From Dolomedes plantarius (Eukaryota > Arthropoda > Arachnida > Araneae > Dolomedidae): a stretch of 64,000 nucleotides of DNA. The notes under the pieces are model-generated. The model made no database searches, was not told the origin of the DNA, and saw only the letters and a program-made list of their open reading frames with translations. Below, in pieces: positions 22,245 to 34,155 of this stretch (within the stretch, counting starts at the first letter, position 1; each line of letters starts with the position of its first letter). The position numbers were made by a program, and so were the translations under genes. The stretch is taken from assembly GCA_907164885.2 (NCBI GenBank), contig OU015501.1:63675693-63739692 (forward strand). The letters run 5' to 3'.

Positions 22245-23270
22245 AAATTAAAATCCTCTGGACATGAAAAATTTGGAAACCCATGTGTGAAAAAAATGTT
22301 ACAGTTAATCTCTCCTATTTACTATTGGCAATATATAATTATAGATATTTCAAATTTTGTTCGTTGTTGTGAAACATGTCAGAAAGACAAAAAATCGACT
22401 CAGAGAAAATTTGGACTGATGGAGCAGGTACCAGTTGCCCATGAACCGTTTGACCTAATTTCAGTTGATACAATTGGAGGTTTTAACTATTATCACGACA
22501 AAAAAATATCTTCATCTCGTGATTGATCATGCAACAAGATATATTTGGTCTTGTTCCTTCTAAAAGTGCTACAAGTGAGACATATGCAAACTGTTTGAAA
22601 CAAATTTTCAATATTAAAGTTCCTAAACAAATATTAAGTGACAGAAATGCTGCATTTACTTCCTCAAGATTAAAATTTTTTTAAAAACATCACACTATAA
22701 AGCAATTATTGACTTCTGCCCATAGGCCCCAAAGTAATGGAAAAATGAGAGATGTAATCAAGCCATAGTAGCAAAATTAAGATGTAAAGTAAATACTTCT
22801 TCGAAAAAAATTCCATGGACAAAAATTTTAGAGCAAGTAACTTCTGAATATAACAACCAACCCCACAGTGTAACTGGATTTGCCCCGAATTATCTTTTAT
22901 TTGGAAATTTACCATATGACTCACCATTGCCTAAAACAACTTCATTAAATTATCCGCAAGTAGAACAAGCAAGAAAGATTGCAGTACAAAGAACCATTTA
23001 GCACCATAAAATTAATAAACAGAGATATGATAGACATTTGTAAAGTCGAAATTTAAAATTGGTGACTTAGTAATGTACGAAGAATTTAAATATCCAAATT
23101 CAAGAAAACTAGACCCACCTTATTCAGGCCCTTATAAAATTTTAAGTCAACTTTCGAATGTTAAATTTGAAATTGATAGACCCAACCAATACACTGGGAA
23201 AAAGAGTGAAATTGTGCACTCAACCAGATTAAGGCATTTTCATCCACAAATTGAGTTTAAATTAAAATAA
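22245..23270 (+). pseudogene. gypsy integrase
   Basis: The N-terminal zinc region lies around 22260-22390, with a CCETCQKDKK cysteine pair. The core follows with FDLISVDTIGGF (first Asp, 22446 onward). After a frame change comes LSDRNAAFTSS (second Asp, about 22635). The segment with the expected Glu, near HRPQSNG (22721), is broken by a one-base change. The C-terminal part at 23073-23270 reads YEEFKYPNSRKLDPPYSGPY and VHSTRLRHFHP, the usual GPF/Y-like end. No chromodomain is visible. Confidence 0.85.
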
Positions 23271-25425
23271 TTCTGTTTCATGTACAATTTCTTGGGGAGG
23301 GGGGGGAAATAAGGAAAGATTTTACTACTAATTACAAGTAAAATATTTGAAATCATAAAATTGTGAATGTTAATGATTAGATAAGATAATGAAAATTAGA
23401 ATTGGTGATAGTGTGAAATTAAAATTATAATGTGATTTGTATTGATTTTATTGGTTTATAACAATTGTGTGTTTTGAATTGAAATTTAATTAACTGATGA
23501 AAGTACATTATCTAAACCTAATTTTGGATTATTTTGAAATGTTTGTTACCATTTTTACAATGTTTTGTTTTGTTTAATGTACTGAACTGTTTTTGCACTT
23601 CCCAAATATGACAAAACTTCATAACTCAGAGAACCATTTCCTAATTGATTTTATTTGTTGTGTGCCTAACACCCTTTTGACTCCACTTTTAGGTGGTTAA
23701 ACTTTGTGCGTTGTCTAAAAATTAAAAAAAAATCTTTCTTGATTAAACTTTCTACTAGAAAACTATTGTATGTGATTTTCTGGATCTTCTGAGCCAACAG
23801 TCGAATGTGACAACCCTACTTCTTTCATCTTTCATTAAATTTTCTCCTTCTTGAAGTACTCTGTCCTATCACCCACCTCTATCTACGTTTTGGAAGTCCT
23901 CCCAGCTGCATTGTGTAATTTAAAAAAATTCACGTCACATGTTCAGGCACACAAAGTGCTGACAGATAAATACTTAAACTAAATGCCTAAGACAGCCCTT
24001 GGGATGACCGCTCCTTTGCCCCCCAATTCCTATTTGATACTTCCTCAGGCATGACAAGCGTCCACTTTTCCTGTTTCGCCATCTTCGTTCTAAACAAGGT
24101 GTTGTTTCGCTAGTGATATCCTGCGGGAGAATAACGGTTGGTCCACTGTACGGCCACTTACACTTTTACGCAAACAACTACACACCCCTCACTCCTTAGT
24201 AGTAAAGTTAAGAATTTGAACCTAGGGTAGTGTGGGGTACACACACTCCAACACATGAACACTCTCCAAATATTTTGTTTTACCAAAGCAAATTCTTGTG
24301 GTTAAGACTGTGGAAAATTTTGAATCTACTCTCCTCTAACCCAACTTGGGCACAATTGTGCAGAAAGCTGTACGAACTTCATGAATGCTTAGGAAATTGT
24401 ACACAGTAAATGAGTGGTACACAAGTACCAAAATTGTTTTGTATTGACATAATGAGTCTATCATTGTGAATATTCTGATGAAATAAGTGCAAAGTATAGA
24501 AATGTTTTGAAATTTGAATTATTGATTATGCTATAAAAAGATGTCTTGGATTTATATATGTAATATCAGATAAAGAAAAATGGGTTATAATAAACTTGAT
24601 GTACAATAAACTATGTTTAACAATTAGAGGTAAATAAGGGAATTCTCACCAAAAGATGATAACGAGTTTTGTATTTCAATTATTAATATGTTGTGTCTCT
24701 GAGTTTTACAGGGTCAAGCAATTGCAGTAGGCCTCCAACCATGTCGATCGACCATTTTATCTTTCATGATTTTAATTGTTTTTTTTCATTTACGTCTATT
24801 TTCATATTCCACCATAATTTTGTGTAAATAAAGTAAATATTTGTAATTAATTAAATTGGAACGGTTGTGAATTGGAAAGTGAGTGGACAGCTTTGTGGGA
24901 CTGTCATATCATTAACCACTCAGGAGCAGAGTAAGCGTCTGGTAAAGTAGACTTATGTTGTCGATTCTGGTAACAGCCCATGTGATAGATGGCAAATATT
25001 GTTGTATAGATGTAATGTACGAGTAGTAAATTCTAGGTAAAAGTGATATTTTAATATTTTTGAAGTGACATATTTTTAGGTAGTGTTTTGATGTCTTTCA
25101 TATTATTTCTTCTAGTAAATTAATATAATACATTTTTATTGTAAGAATTCAAGATTATTTTGATGTAAACTGTATATTTTAAAACCACTGCTCCAAATCT
25201 TATTGAACAGATAGAAAGCTAATCCAGAGGTTGTTAGGGGAAAATTAGGAATTAATTAATGGGTTTTCTACTGAGATTTTTGTTGACTAGGGACTGCAGC
25301 CCTACTCAACATTTTTCCAGTTGGTATTAATTTAGGTTTGAAGTTAATTGAATTTTTTTTCTCTTCTGGAGCCTTGCCACATGGAATTAGCTACTCCTTG
25401 TGTGCACGCCTTCAGAGGGACGGGG
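23271..25425 (+). other. gypsy 3' noncoding region with two polypurine tracts
   Basis: About 2.15 kb between the pol stop and the 3' LTR, with no env-like or other long ORF. A purine tract GGGGAGGGGGGGGAAATAAG begins at 23292 just after pol, and AGAGGGACGGGG (25414-25425) lies directly before the LTR. Parts are conserved in reverse orientation in the element at 37682-42601, for example the block around 23660-23720 against 39424-39480. That argues for a real family feature rather than an unrelated insertion. Confidence 0.7.
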
Positions 25426-25931
25426 TGTCAAAACATTAATTAAATTTAAAGGGGGCCTCAGAATAATCAAATTTAACATTAAAATCATTGGATAAACGCG
25501 TTGGAAGAAAGGGTCTTTCCCCGTTTCGGAAGATGACTTCGATTCGCGATGTTCCATCGAGGAAATCTATTTTTGATGTACAGGGTTTGGCACGAAAATT
25601 AATGCTTACGTAAACAGAAGACTATTCCAGAATTTTCCACGTGGTGCTTTGCGCATGCACCATAAAGGGGGACGCGCTGATAGAATATAGAATTACTCAG
25701 ATTAAATTGGGAGCTCACTGCTTGCGGCCGCTCTGTTCGGCGTCGCAGAGTTTTGAAAATGGTAATCTAGGGAAAAGGGTTTCGAGCATGGTTTTCTTGA
25801 AGAAGAAATAAAGTAACTGATTCAAGTTACGGATTGATTATTTGTTCTACATGCCTTCCACTTGCCAACGACATTATTAGAAATGATGACTGCAAATTGA
25901 TATTTTATAGCAGGCTTAAATCCAACGTCTG

Positions 25932-25934
<3 letters not shown>
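25426..25934 (+). repeat. Ty3/gypsy 3' LTR
   Basis: A 509-bp LTR from TGTCAAAACATT to CGTCTGTCA, with few differences from the 5' LTR. It is followed at once by a (TA)n tract. Confidence 0.95.

Positions 25935-25978
<44 letters not shown>
25935..25978. repeat. (TA)n closing TA cluster 1
   Basis: A TA tract of about 44 bp after the gypsy 3' LTR. Confidence 0.95.
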
Positions 25979-25980
<2 letters not shown>

Positions 25981-26788
25981 GTTAAACAAATATATGCATT
26001 AATTTAAACATCCTTAATTTTATTTTTGTCATCGAATGTAATAAATGTTAAAGGTTCTCAACTTGAAAATAGTTTTACACCCGTGAAAACTTTTCAGTAA
26101 CTTTTTAAAACTTTTATACTGATAGTACATCAGCAATCACATGCTTGACTTACCTTGAGATAAAAAGGTGTTGCCTTTTTAGGCAAGGAAATTCCTTAAT
26201 AAAATACCTCAGAAAAGGGTTTTAACAAGATACATTTGTTTTTAAATTTATGAAAATAAGTTACAGCTTAATTTTAAGTTTCCTAGGAAAACAAACATTT
26301 TTCTCCTTGATGATTAGAGGATTTATCCTCATTATTCTTCATTCTATTTTTGGAAAGAATTTCTTTTTAGTAAAATTAAACACTTTGTAAAATAAAAAAA
26401 AATTCTGTTACTAATTTATTTAATGCCCCGCCTTCAGATATGTATATTATCCGCAATCTTACTTTATCATAAATGCATACTAAAACTTAGACTAAGAGAT
26501 TATTTTTATTAATACAAAAATATTTTTACCTGTAGACGAAAAAGTTTGGAACTCTGGAGATGGGAAAATAATTTGTGTACTTGAAAAATTCAAAATATTT
26601 TGTGTGTTTCTGAAATATAAAGGGTTTTAAAAAAGTCTTGTTTGTCGGGGGGGGGGGTCACCCATTGTGTTCCCTTGGATAAAATTCCCTTAGAATTTTT
26701 TAAATTTCTGACAGCCATAGACAAGTAAATTTTGAAGACTCAAAAGCTGCCTTAGAGGATAATAGCGCTTAATGAAAGAATGACAGTA
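25979..26788. other. AT-rich region, nothing recognised
   Basis: No ORF or repeat structure that I can name. A run of G lies at 26647-26656. Confidence 0.5.
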
Positions 26789-26829
26789 TAAGGGTGGCCC
26801 AAATGAAAGTGAGACTTTTAGATTTTTTT

Positions 26830-27267
26830 CAGTAATGGTTTATTGTTCGGAATACGGGAACATACAGGAAATAATAGTGATACATGAACTGCATATCCGT
26901 TACACGTAGTCGACTTCACGGTTGACGAATTGTCCCAGCGCTTCACTAGATTTAAGATACCTTGAGCAAAGAACGTCCGTGATCGTCTGTAGAACTAGTC
27001 TTGAACTGCGTCTCGGGCCTCTGAATCGTTCGCAAACCGGCGGACCTTGAGAGCTTTTTTCAGTGGGCCGAAGATGTGGTAATTGCAGAGCAACAGGCCA
27101 GTACAATAGTTGGAATGGTTAATGACCTCCCAGCGTAAGCACATCAGCAAATCTTTTCCACGCCACGATTCCATGGTAATGGTCAAGTTTTCATGCGAAG
27201 GTCTCGGTATGTGTTGTGGCCACAATTTCGTTGCGAAATTCACTAAACCATCTGACACACTGTACAC
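26830..27267 (-). pseudogene. mariner transposase, C-terminal part
   Basis: On the minus strand the reading runs CNYHIFGPLKKALKVRRFAN, then the acidic SEARDAVQD, a stop, and FFAQGILNLVKRWDN. This is the C-terminal region after the last catalytic Asp in mariner transposases. Upstream of it the frame is scrambled and the catalytic core is absent. Confidence 0.82.
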
Positions 27268-29811
27268 TAGGATGGAGCGAAAAAACTTTCTTGAAATTCA
27301 CATTGCCTGACTCATTATTTGGTGTCAAACTGGCTGGAAAATGTTGCCATCTTGAGGTTCCACACCTCAAGTGAATATTTGTATTGCCTTTTTTTTAAAG
27401 ATTTTGATGCCTTTTTATCAAAATATGAACAATTTATTAATTGAATAATTAATTAATTTGTAAATTAATATTAGTAAGTACAAAAATGATTAATATTAGT
27501 AAGTTCGCATTTGTAAGTACGAAAATATAAAAAGAATACCCAAATCTCAAAATTGGGCTGACAAGAATAGGAAAGATTTTTTTGACCAAGCAAACAGTAC
27601 TTTGTTTGATATTTCTGTATGCAAATGTTTAAATTACGAACAATTCAAGTGTTCCGTGAAAGTTCCAAGTATGGAACAAAACGTTTTAGAAGACAAATGG
27701 CATCAGAGAAAAATGGCAATAGGATCAATTGACATTTCTGCAACTCAAAAATTGAAGCATGTAAGAGAAAGGCAAAGTAGAAGGGAAAATCTGGTAGCTA
27801 AAGCAAAGGAATAGAAAGATAATGCTTCTTCATCTAAAAAATTGCAGATTTAAAAGCAAACGCCGTCTTAGTATCTGATTCAAAATTGGAAGATGTCTAA
27901 AGATGAATGACGATTACATTAGTCATGAAGCCAAATGTCGGTAAACAACTGACGATGAAACTCCCTCAACCTCCAAGACAGGCCAAATGAGAATATCACT
28001 GCCAAATCTAGCCGTTGCTTGTGATAGAACGGGAGTATCGGATAGGTCAGTTGCTATCATTGCAACCAATATAGGAATTGTATCCAAAGATACTCCATCT
28101 AAAGTTATTTACAGGAGTAACTGAGGAGAGAACATCGTAAGGTACGATCACAGCTTAATTCTACACAAGTAACACAGTCTTTGTACGCCATCTACTTCGA
28201 TGGAAGAAAGGACAAACTATAGTGCAAGAAAAGAAGGGAAGTTCTTTAAATAAGACTATAGCTGTGGAAGAGCATATTGTTTATTTGTCAGAACCTGGTT
28301 ATGTTTATATGGGACATGTGACTCCAGATTCTGAGTCTAGTGCGAATATTATAAGAAGCATCATCAACTTCGTTACACAGAAACGGATTACACTTTCGGA
28401 ACTGGTTGCTGTTGAGTGTGATGGAACGAACGTCAACGTTTGGAATAAAAATGGCGCCGTTAGACGGCTTGACATCTTTGTTGGGGATAAATTGCACTGG
28501 TTTGTATGCTTATTGCATACTAATTAACTACCTCTTCGCCACCTTTTCAAGAAGATTGACGGAAAGACATCTGGGGCGCACCAGTTTCCCGGAACAATAG
28601 GAAAATCTCTGCAATAGTGCGAAACCCTTGCTGTGACAAGTTTTGTTTCTATTCCAGTTGCTCTGCCTGAAATTAATGAAAAAGACCTCAGTGCAGACCA
28701 AAAATACCTTTTCGATATTTCTAGGGCAGTATCCTTGGGGGAGTGCCTTCAAGATTTAGCAAACAGAAGTCCCGGAACGATGTCTCATTCAAGATGATTC
28801 ACCACAGCCAACAGAATTCTGCGCCTATATGTGTCGACTGACGAACCAACGGAACACTTAAAGCTCCTAGCAGAATATATCATGAAAGTTTACGTGCCAT
28901 CCTGGTTTGAAATAAAGAAAATCCCAAGAACTACTCGTAGAGCCTGTCACCTGCACGGAATGATAAAAAAAAGTTCATTCTTGCCAGAAGATTTTAAGTC
29001 AATCGTTCGCAAAATTATTCAGAGGAACTCTTATTTTGCTCATTCTGAAAACATTCTGTTGGCAATGCTGTTAGATGAACGATCACATATTTGAGAACTT
29101 GGCCTCAGAAGATTACTGAAAGCAAGAAAAACTGATTGGAAGGGGAAAATACGCCAATTTGACCTTCCAAATTTAAATTTCGAAGCAGAGGAATATTTTT
29201 ATATGATTAACTGGGACAATCCTTTGGAACCACCAGCTACCATGAACCTCAGTGATGAAGACATAGCAAGTATGATCAGAAACGGTCCACAATTTGAAAT
29301 AGAGAAGCTTCCTTGCCATTCTCAAGCAGTAGAGAGGCATGTGCGACTGGTAACACAAGCAACATTGGTAATATGAGGAGCAGAAGCCAGGGATGGATAC
29401 ATTCGCAGTGGAATCAAGTCACGAAAGGAACTTCCAAAGTTTGACACCAAAGATAATTACTTTGGCCTTCGTGTGAAATCCAAAATTGAAGACTGATTAC
29501 AGCAAATTGTAGGTTAACAATATTTTTTTGAACCGGCAATGTTTTCCTGTTTCTTTTTTATAATTAGAACTGTTTTTGAGTCAGAAAATATAGCTATTGT
29601 AAACATTAAAATTAAATAAAAGAAATTGATTTTTTTTTACTTTTGACGTTAATATTCCTTTCTTTGACCACCTGTGTGGAACCTAAAGACGATGAGGAAT
29701 TGCATTGGAATTTTTTTGCAGTGACTTTTTTGCCAAACAGCACCATTTGTTGAGTCAGGAAATATTAAAATTAAAAAAGAAATTTTTTTTTGCCTTTTTC
29801 ACTCCACCCTA
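27268..29811 (+). mobile_element. DNA transposon with 8-bp TSD and an unfamiliar transposase
   Basis: Terminal repeats TAGGATGGAGCGAAAAA (27268-27284) and, on the complement of the right end, TAGGGTGGAGTGAAAAA (29811 downward). Exact 8-bp flanks CTGTACAC lie at 27260-27267 and 29812-29819. An 8-bp duplication with TAGGG-type tips fits hAT or a hAT-like group. The insertion splits a mariner copy, so it is younger than that copy. It is about 2.54 kb long with one plus-strand gene. Confidence 0.85.
27520..29496 (+). pseudogene. hAT-like transposase of an unplaced family, several stops
   Basis: Reading starts near 27520 (WADKNRKDFFDQANSTLFDI) with a Cys-containing N-terminal module (SVCKCLNYEQFKCS) and a basic stretch ending at a TAG (27812). 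The rest lies mostly in one frame from 28222. It has VEEHIVYLSEPGYVYMGHV, VAVECDGTNVNVW with a candidate catalytic Asp, and WFVCLLH, a C-x2-H as in hAT-like enzymes. Later come FTTANRILRLYVSTDEPTEH, YFAHSENILLAMLLDERSHI and SQAVERHVRLVTQA, with a candidate late Glu. In-frame stops at about 28525, 28615, 28795 and 29092 look like single-base changes. No hAT C-terminal dimerisation motif is visible. I recall similar proteins as uncharacterised arthropod sequences; this assignment is not verified. Confidence 0.65.
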
Positions 29812-29990
29812 CTGTACACTGTGACAGATTCTTATGCCCATACACATACTTCATACGACTGTAAATTTCGTCTCCACTAACGCCGGCTGCCGTCAAAATT
29901 GAATAACCCCGTGGGTCCGTTTGGACGAAACCGTTTCACGACTGTACGTAGTCACCTTGCTTAAAAACGTTCAAATAGCATACTGACAAT
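29812..29990 (-). pseudogene. mariner transposase, N-terminal part
   Basis: On the minus strand this reads GYSILTAAGVSGDEIYSRMK then VYGHKNLSQCTV, resembling the first helix-turn-helix of mariner proteins (G-x-E-I-x-x-R-M-x-x-V-Y-G). It stops at the insertion point of the nested element. The continuation (CQMVSEFRNEIVA) is on the other side at 27260 downward. Confidence 0.65.
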
Positions 29991-30002
29991 GAACCACCCT
30001 TA

Positions 30003-30698
30003 TAGTTGTCCCTCCATAGGCAATTCGCCACTATGGAGGATAAACAAATCGCTTTAGGGATCTGATTCAAGATTCAAAGCATTAGCCGCTACATGTCTTA
30101 GGTAGCGCATGGTGAACATGCGTTTTATATGTAAAAGCATACTTTATATTGTCTAAGAGCTCTGATGGGACTAAATGCATTGATTGCCTCCTGAAGGAAT
30201 GATATAATTAAAGGGTAAAGTAAGATGCATTACTCTCTAGAGTAAAGAAATAAAAATTCGATATGATTGCCAAGCATTTTAGAAAATCTAAGATTTGTCC
30301 AAGAAAAAATTTAAATTATCTAAAAATTGACTTTTGACAGGTATTGTCTGGAAGAATTAAATTCGCATAGAGAGAGAGATTCTAACGAGTATTCACAGTG
30401 AATATTTTAATGGCTTAAGGATAGTATAAAAAAAGGACTGATTCGTTAAGAAGCGGATTTAAATACAACGCCAATCAGTGAAAGTTATCGACTCAACCTG
30501 ACATTTGCCCTCTATGTAAGTATTTTTAGATAAAAGTATACCTCACATAAATGTCTCACTTGGGAAAGTTTGTGCATGCACTTCCTATTCATGTGTGTAT
30601 GAAGTTCCATTATAGAAAACTAACTACTCCAAACCAAAGTTCTTAAGTTATCATTCAAAGTTATTTTTACTACACATTTAGAGAGCCTTAATTATCTA
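30003..30698. other. Unassigned AT-rich region
   Basis: No ORF, inverted repeat or known element recognised. Confidence 0.5.
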
Positions 30699-31054
30699 TA
30701 GTCCAGTCAATGAATGCATTATAGAATGCATGGAATATGCGAGAATTTTTGACTTCAGGACTTTGTTAGGAGTAGTTAGTAGGTAAACATACTAAAAGTC
30801 CCCGCCTCTGGGGGGTGAGCTAAAGGGGGGAGAGGGGTGGAAAGGTCCCAGTTTTTGGTTTTTCACTTATATCTCCAAAAATGTGAAAACCAAAAAATAG
30901 GACCTTTCCACCCCCTCCCCCCTTTAGCTCATCCCCCAGGGGCGGGGACTTTTAGTATGTTTACCTACTAACTACTCCTAACAAAGTCCTGAAGTCAAAA
31001 AATCTCGCATATTCCATGCATTCTACACCCTTCTTTTGAGCACTCATTGGACTA
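30699..31054. mobile_element. Fold-back (hairpin) element
   Basis: The two halves are near-perfect reverse complements. From the left, TAGTCCAGTCAATGA, GAATGCATGGAATATGCG, GTAGTTAGTAGGTAAACATA and TAAAAGTCCCCGCC occur. The same blocks occur in reverse complement from 31054 back to about 30886. The loop is about 15-20 bases around 30869-30884. No coding capacity. Ends TAGTCCA suggest a small DNA transposon derivative, but the TSD cannot be fixed. Confidence 0.85.
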
Positions 31055-31539
31055 CTAATAAATGAAAAGGATTTTCTATTCTATGAACAATACTTTGAAC
31101 AACAAATAAATATGAAATTAATTGACAATGTGTTTGTTTATCAAATTATTCTCTTTCCCAAAGAATCACTTAAAATTTTTAAAAGCCTTCCTTAATTTAA
31201 AAAAGTAAGAAAATCAATGATTAATTTTTCGTATTAGTAAAACTCTGATAATTAACAAATAGTGAAAGGAAATTTTGGCCCAATTCTTAATTACGTGTAG
31301 CTCAACTGCATGATATGCATTACAAATAATTAAAATATTCTATAAAGTATATCGCATAATTTTTATATAAGTAATGGAAAAATACCAATTTACAACAGTT
31401 TCGGTGTCTTTGAAGAACAAATACAATGCTAATTTCTTAATGCTTTTCATTTCGCTACAGGAAAAATAAATTAATAATCAACTATTATAATTGCGTTCAT
31501 TCTTCCTTTTTGATATGCTTCTATAATTAATTTTCAGAT

Positions 31540-31570
<31 letters not shown>

Positions 31571-32659
31571 TTCAGAATTACTAAATGCTATCACAAGGGT
31601 ATTTTCATTTATTTCCAAATCATATAAGATAAATTAAAAATTAGAAAATGTAGATCTAAAAGGAGAATGTATGTTGTTTGGTGATAAATGTAATACAAAC
31701 TTGGAACACCTGAATAAAATAAATCCTATTTTGAAATTATTACATATTCCTATTTTATATGAATATGTAATAATTTAGTGCTTTTGCTAAGATAAAAATA
31801 CATAGCCTTTATTCATAATAGTTTCATAAACTAATCAAGTTATAATATTAATAAATTAATAAATTTACATAATAAAATTATCCGTGACCAAAACATTAAT
31901 AATATTTTAAGAAGATTATTTTGCAATGCTAAATATTGCAAATTAAGAAAATATTCCTCCAATATCTTTTCTCTATTGCTGAGAATGAAATGAAATTCTT
32001 TTGTTGTAAACAAATTCTATTGTTGTAAACATTTATCTTTTATTGTCTATACCAAATATTTATAACATTTTCAAATAAAAAATGAAGAAATTTGGTGAAT
32101 GTCTTGTATTGAAGGTGAAGGTTAGGTGAAGTCTAAGTGAGGGTCTTATATTCGGCTGGAGTTGCCTCAAAAAAAGTAATAATTTCTCCTTGATTTTGGT
32201 TCTGAACGCATTCAATTTAGAAACAGATTTCTATTCCATATAAAACTATGCAAATGAAAAATAGCCCAAAGGCTTTTTTAAAATCCCTAGAAGTATGAAA
32301 ATTTTCTTTACACCCTTTCTATTGTTCATTACTTGTAAGGCACAATTTCAATCTAGAAATACATCAGCAAAACATTTTACAAATATATCACAAACAATTG
32401 TATCAGAACTTGCAAAGTCTTAAAATAATGCCACATTCAAATACCACTACTTTGAGTGCTGACCATATGTGAAACTTACAAATAGCTCTGCCACTGAAAA
32501 TATGTCATAAAATACTTGTGTAAAATAAATGTGTCATAAAATACTTTACTTTGTGTAAGAATTCAAACCACGGAAATCTGATAAACAACCTAAATCAAAG
32601 TGTTTGAGATAGGTACTTTGGATTCAGGCTACTTAAAACAACACTATATCTATAACTCA
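31055..32659. other. Unassigned AT-rich region with (TA)n at 31543-31570
   Basis: About 1.6 kb without a supportable gene. One TA microsatellite and many short A/T runs. Confidence 0.5.
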
Positions 32660-32669
32660 TCACATCTCG

Positions 32670-32815
32670 AAATTGGATTGGTTGACGCTACGGTTTAGCT
32701 CTACGGTCCACTTTCGATACGTATGGGTTAAATAGCCCGCAACCCACAATTTAAAGCCGATTAGGAATGGCTAAAATCTTCCATACCAACAGTACGACTC
32801 GAATCCACAGGCTCA
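32670..32815 (-). repeat. tRNA-derived SINE, copy 2 (5'-truncated)
   Basis: On the minus strand it starts within the B-box region (GGATTCGAGTCGTACT), then has the family body (TTTTAGCCATTCCTAATCG) and an end of GACCGTAGAGCTAAACCGTA. It matches the order of the copies at 10103 and 63081 but lacks the A-box part. Confidence 0.7.
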
Positions 32816-32893
32816 TATTTCCAATGAAGACAGAAAACTTTTCTTGGTTGCAATTTTCCAGAACCGTTGCAATTCTATAAAATTAGATAAAAG

Positions 32894-32898
<5 letters not shown>

Positions 32899-32939
<41 letters not shown>
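32899..32939. repeat. (TA)n left of the Tc1-like element
   Basis: TA tract directly abutting the left inverted repeat. Confidence 0.95.
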
Positions 32940-32942
<3 letters not shown>

Positions 32943-34155
32943 TGAAGTGCCACTGAATTAGGGATACCTACCTAGTAACGAGTTGGGCCTCCTCTGGCCT
33001 TGATAACGGCTGCCACACGACGAGGCATAGATTCAACAAGTTTCTGGAAACGTTCCATGGGAATGGCTTGCCAAATATTGGCTAAAGCTGTCCATAATTC
33101 AGTAAGGTTCTTTGGTGCTGTGTGATGGCCTTTCACGCCTTGTTCCAAAACATCCGAAAGATGCTCAATAGGATTTAAGTCTGGGCTTCTAGATGGCCAA
33201 TTCATGACAGAGAAGTCAGAGGAATGCTCATCCAACCAGCCAGTATCCAACCGGGACTTGTTAGAGGTACAGTTGTCTTGCTGGAAAACTCCATTACCGT
33301 GCGGATAACAGAACAGCATAAACGGATGGAGGTGCTCACCCAGCAACTCTACGTACCGAATTGCATTGAGGGAGGTTGGTACACGCACCAAAGATCCCAA
33401 ACTGTTTCACGAAAAAACACCCCAGACCATGATTGAGCCACCATGCCCTTGTACAGTTCCAGCCAGGCATGCAGGATCCATGGCTTCATGAGCCTGACGC
33501 CATATTATCAGCCTCCCGTCGGCGTTAAGTAGTCGGAATCGAGACTCATCACTCCATGCTACTCGTTTCCAGTCATCTACAGTCCAGTCTCTGTGCTCTC
33601 TTGCCCAGGCAAGGCGTGCAGCCCGATGGCGAGTATAGAGCAATGGTACTCTCGTAGGTCGACGGCTCCCGAAACCCATACGGTGAAGCGAGCGTTGCAC
33701 AGTCCGTTTACTGACTGTACGACTGGCACTGTCATTAAACTGGGTGGTAATTTGAGCTAATGTTTGGATTCGCTGGCTACGTACAATACGCCTGAGCCGT
33801 GTCTCACCACGCACTGTCAAGGCTAATTGTCCTTTGCAGTTTGCCCGATCACTAGTTTTTTTCCACCATCCATGTATTCTTGGTATACTCTTGACACTGT
33901 CGACCTTGAAAATCCTAGCTGTCTGACGATTTCGGAAATTGAATGGCCCATGCGTCGCGCACCTACGATTTGTCCGCGATCGAAGGCGTCTGAATCAGGC
34001 AGTTTACCCATACTGGCAATTCCAACAACTAATTCAGAACACCCACAGTACGCGCTATATATGCAGTTAACACAGCGCCCTCACTTGCGCATACATGATG
34101 CGCAGCGCTACACAATTTGCATAGGCTTTGATATCCCTAATTCAGTGGCACTTCA

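Larger units (their letters stand above)
26791..30000 (-). mobile_element. Deleted mariner element, split by a later insertion
   Basis: Outer ends are AGGGTGGCCCAAATGAAAG (26791) and, on the complement, AGGGTGGTTCATTGTCAG (from 30000), with TA on both sides (26789-90, 30001-02). Without the nested element (27268-29811, plus one TSD copy) only about 658 bp of mariner remain. The N-terminal helix-turn-helix part is at the right and the C-terminal part at the left. The repeats are imperfect beyond the first seven bases. Confidence 0.72.
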
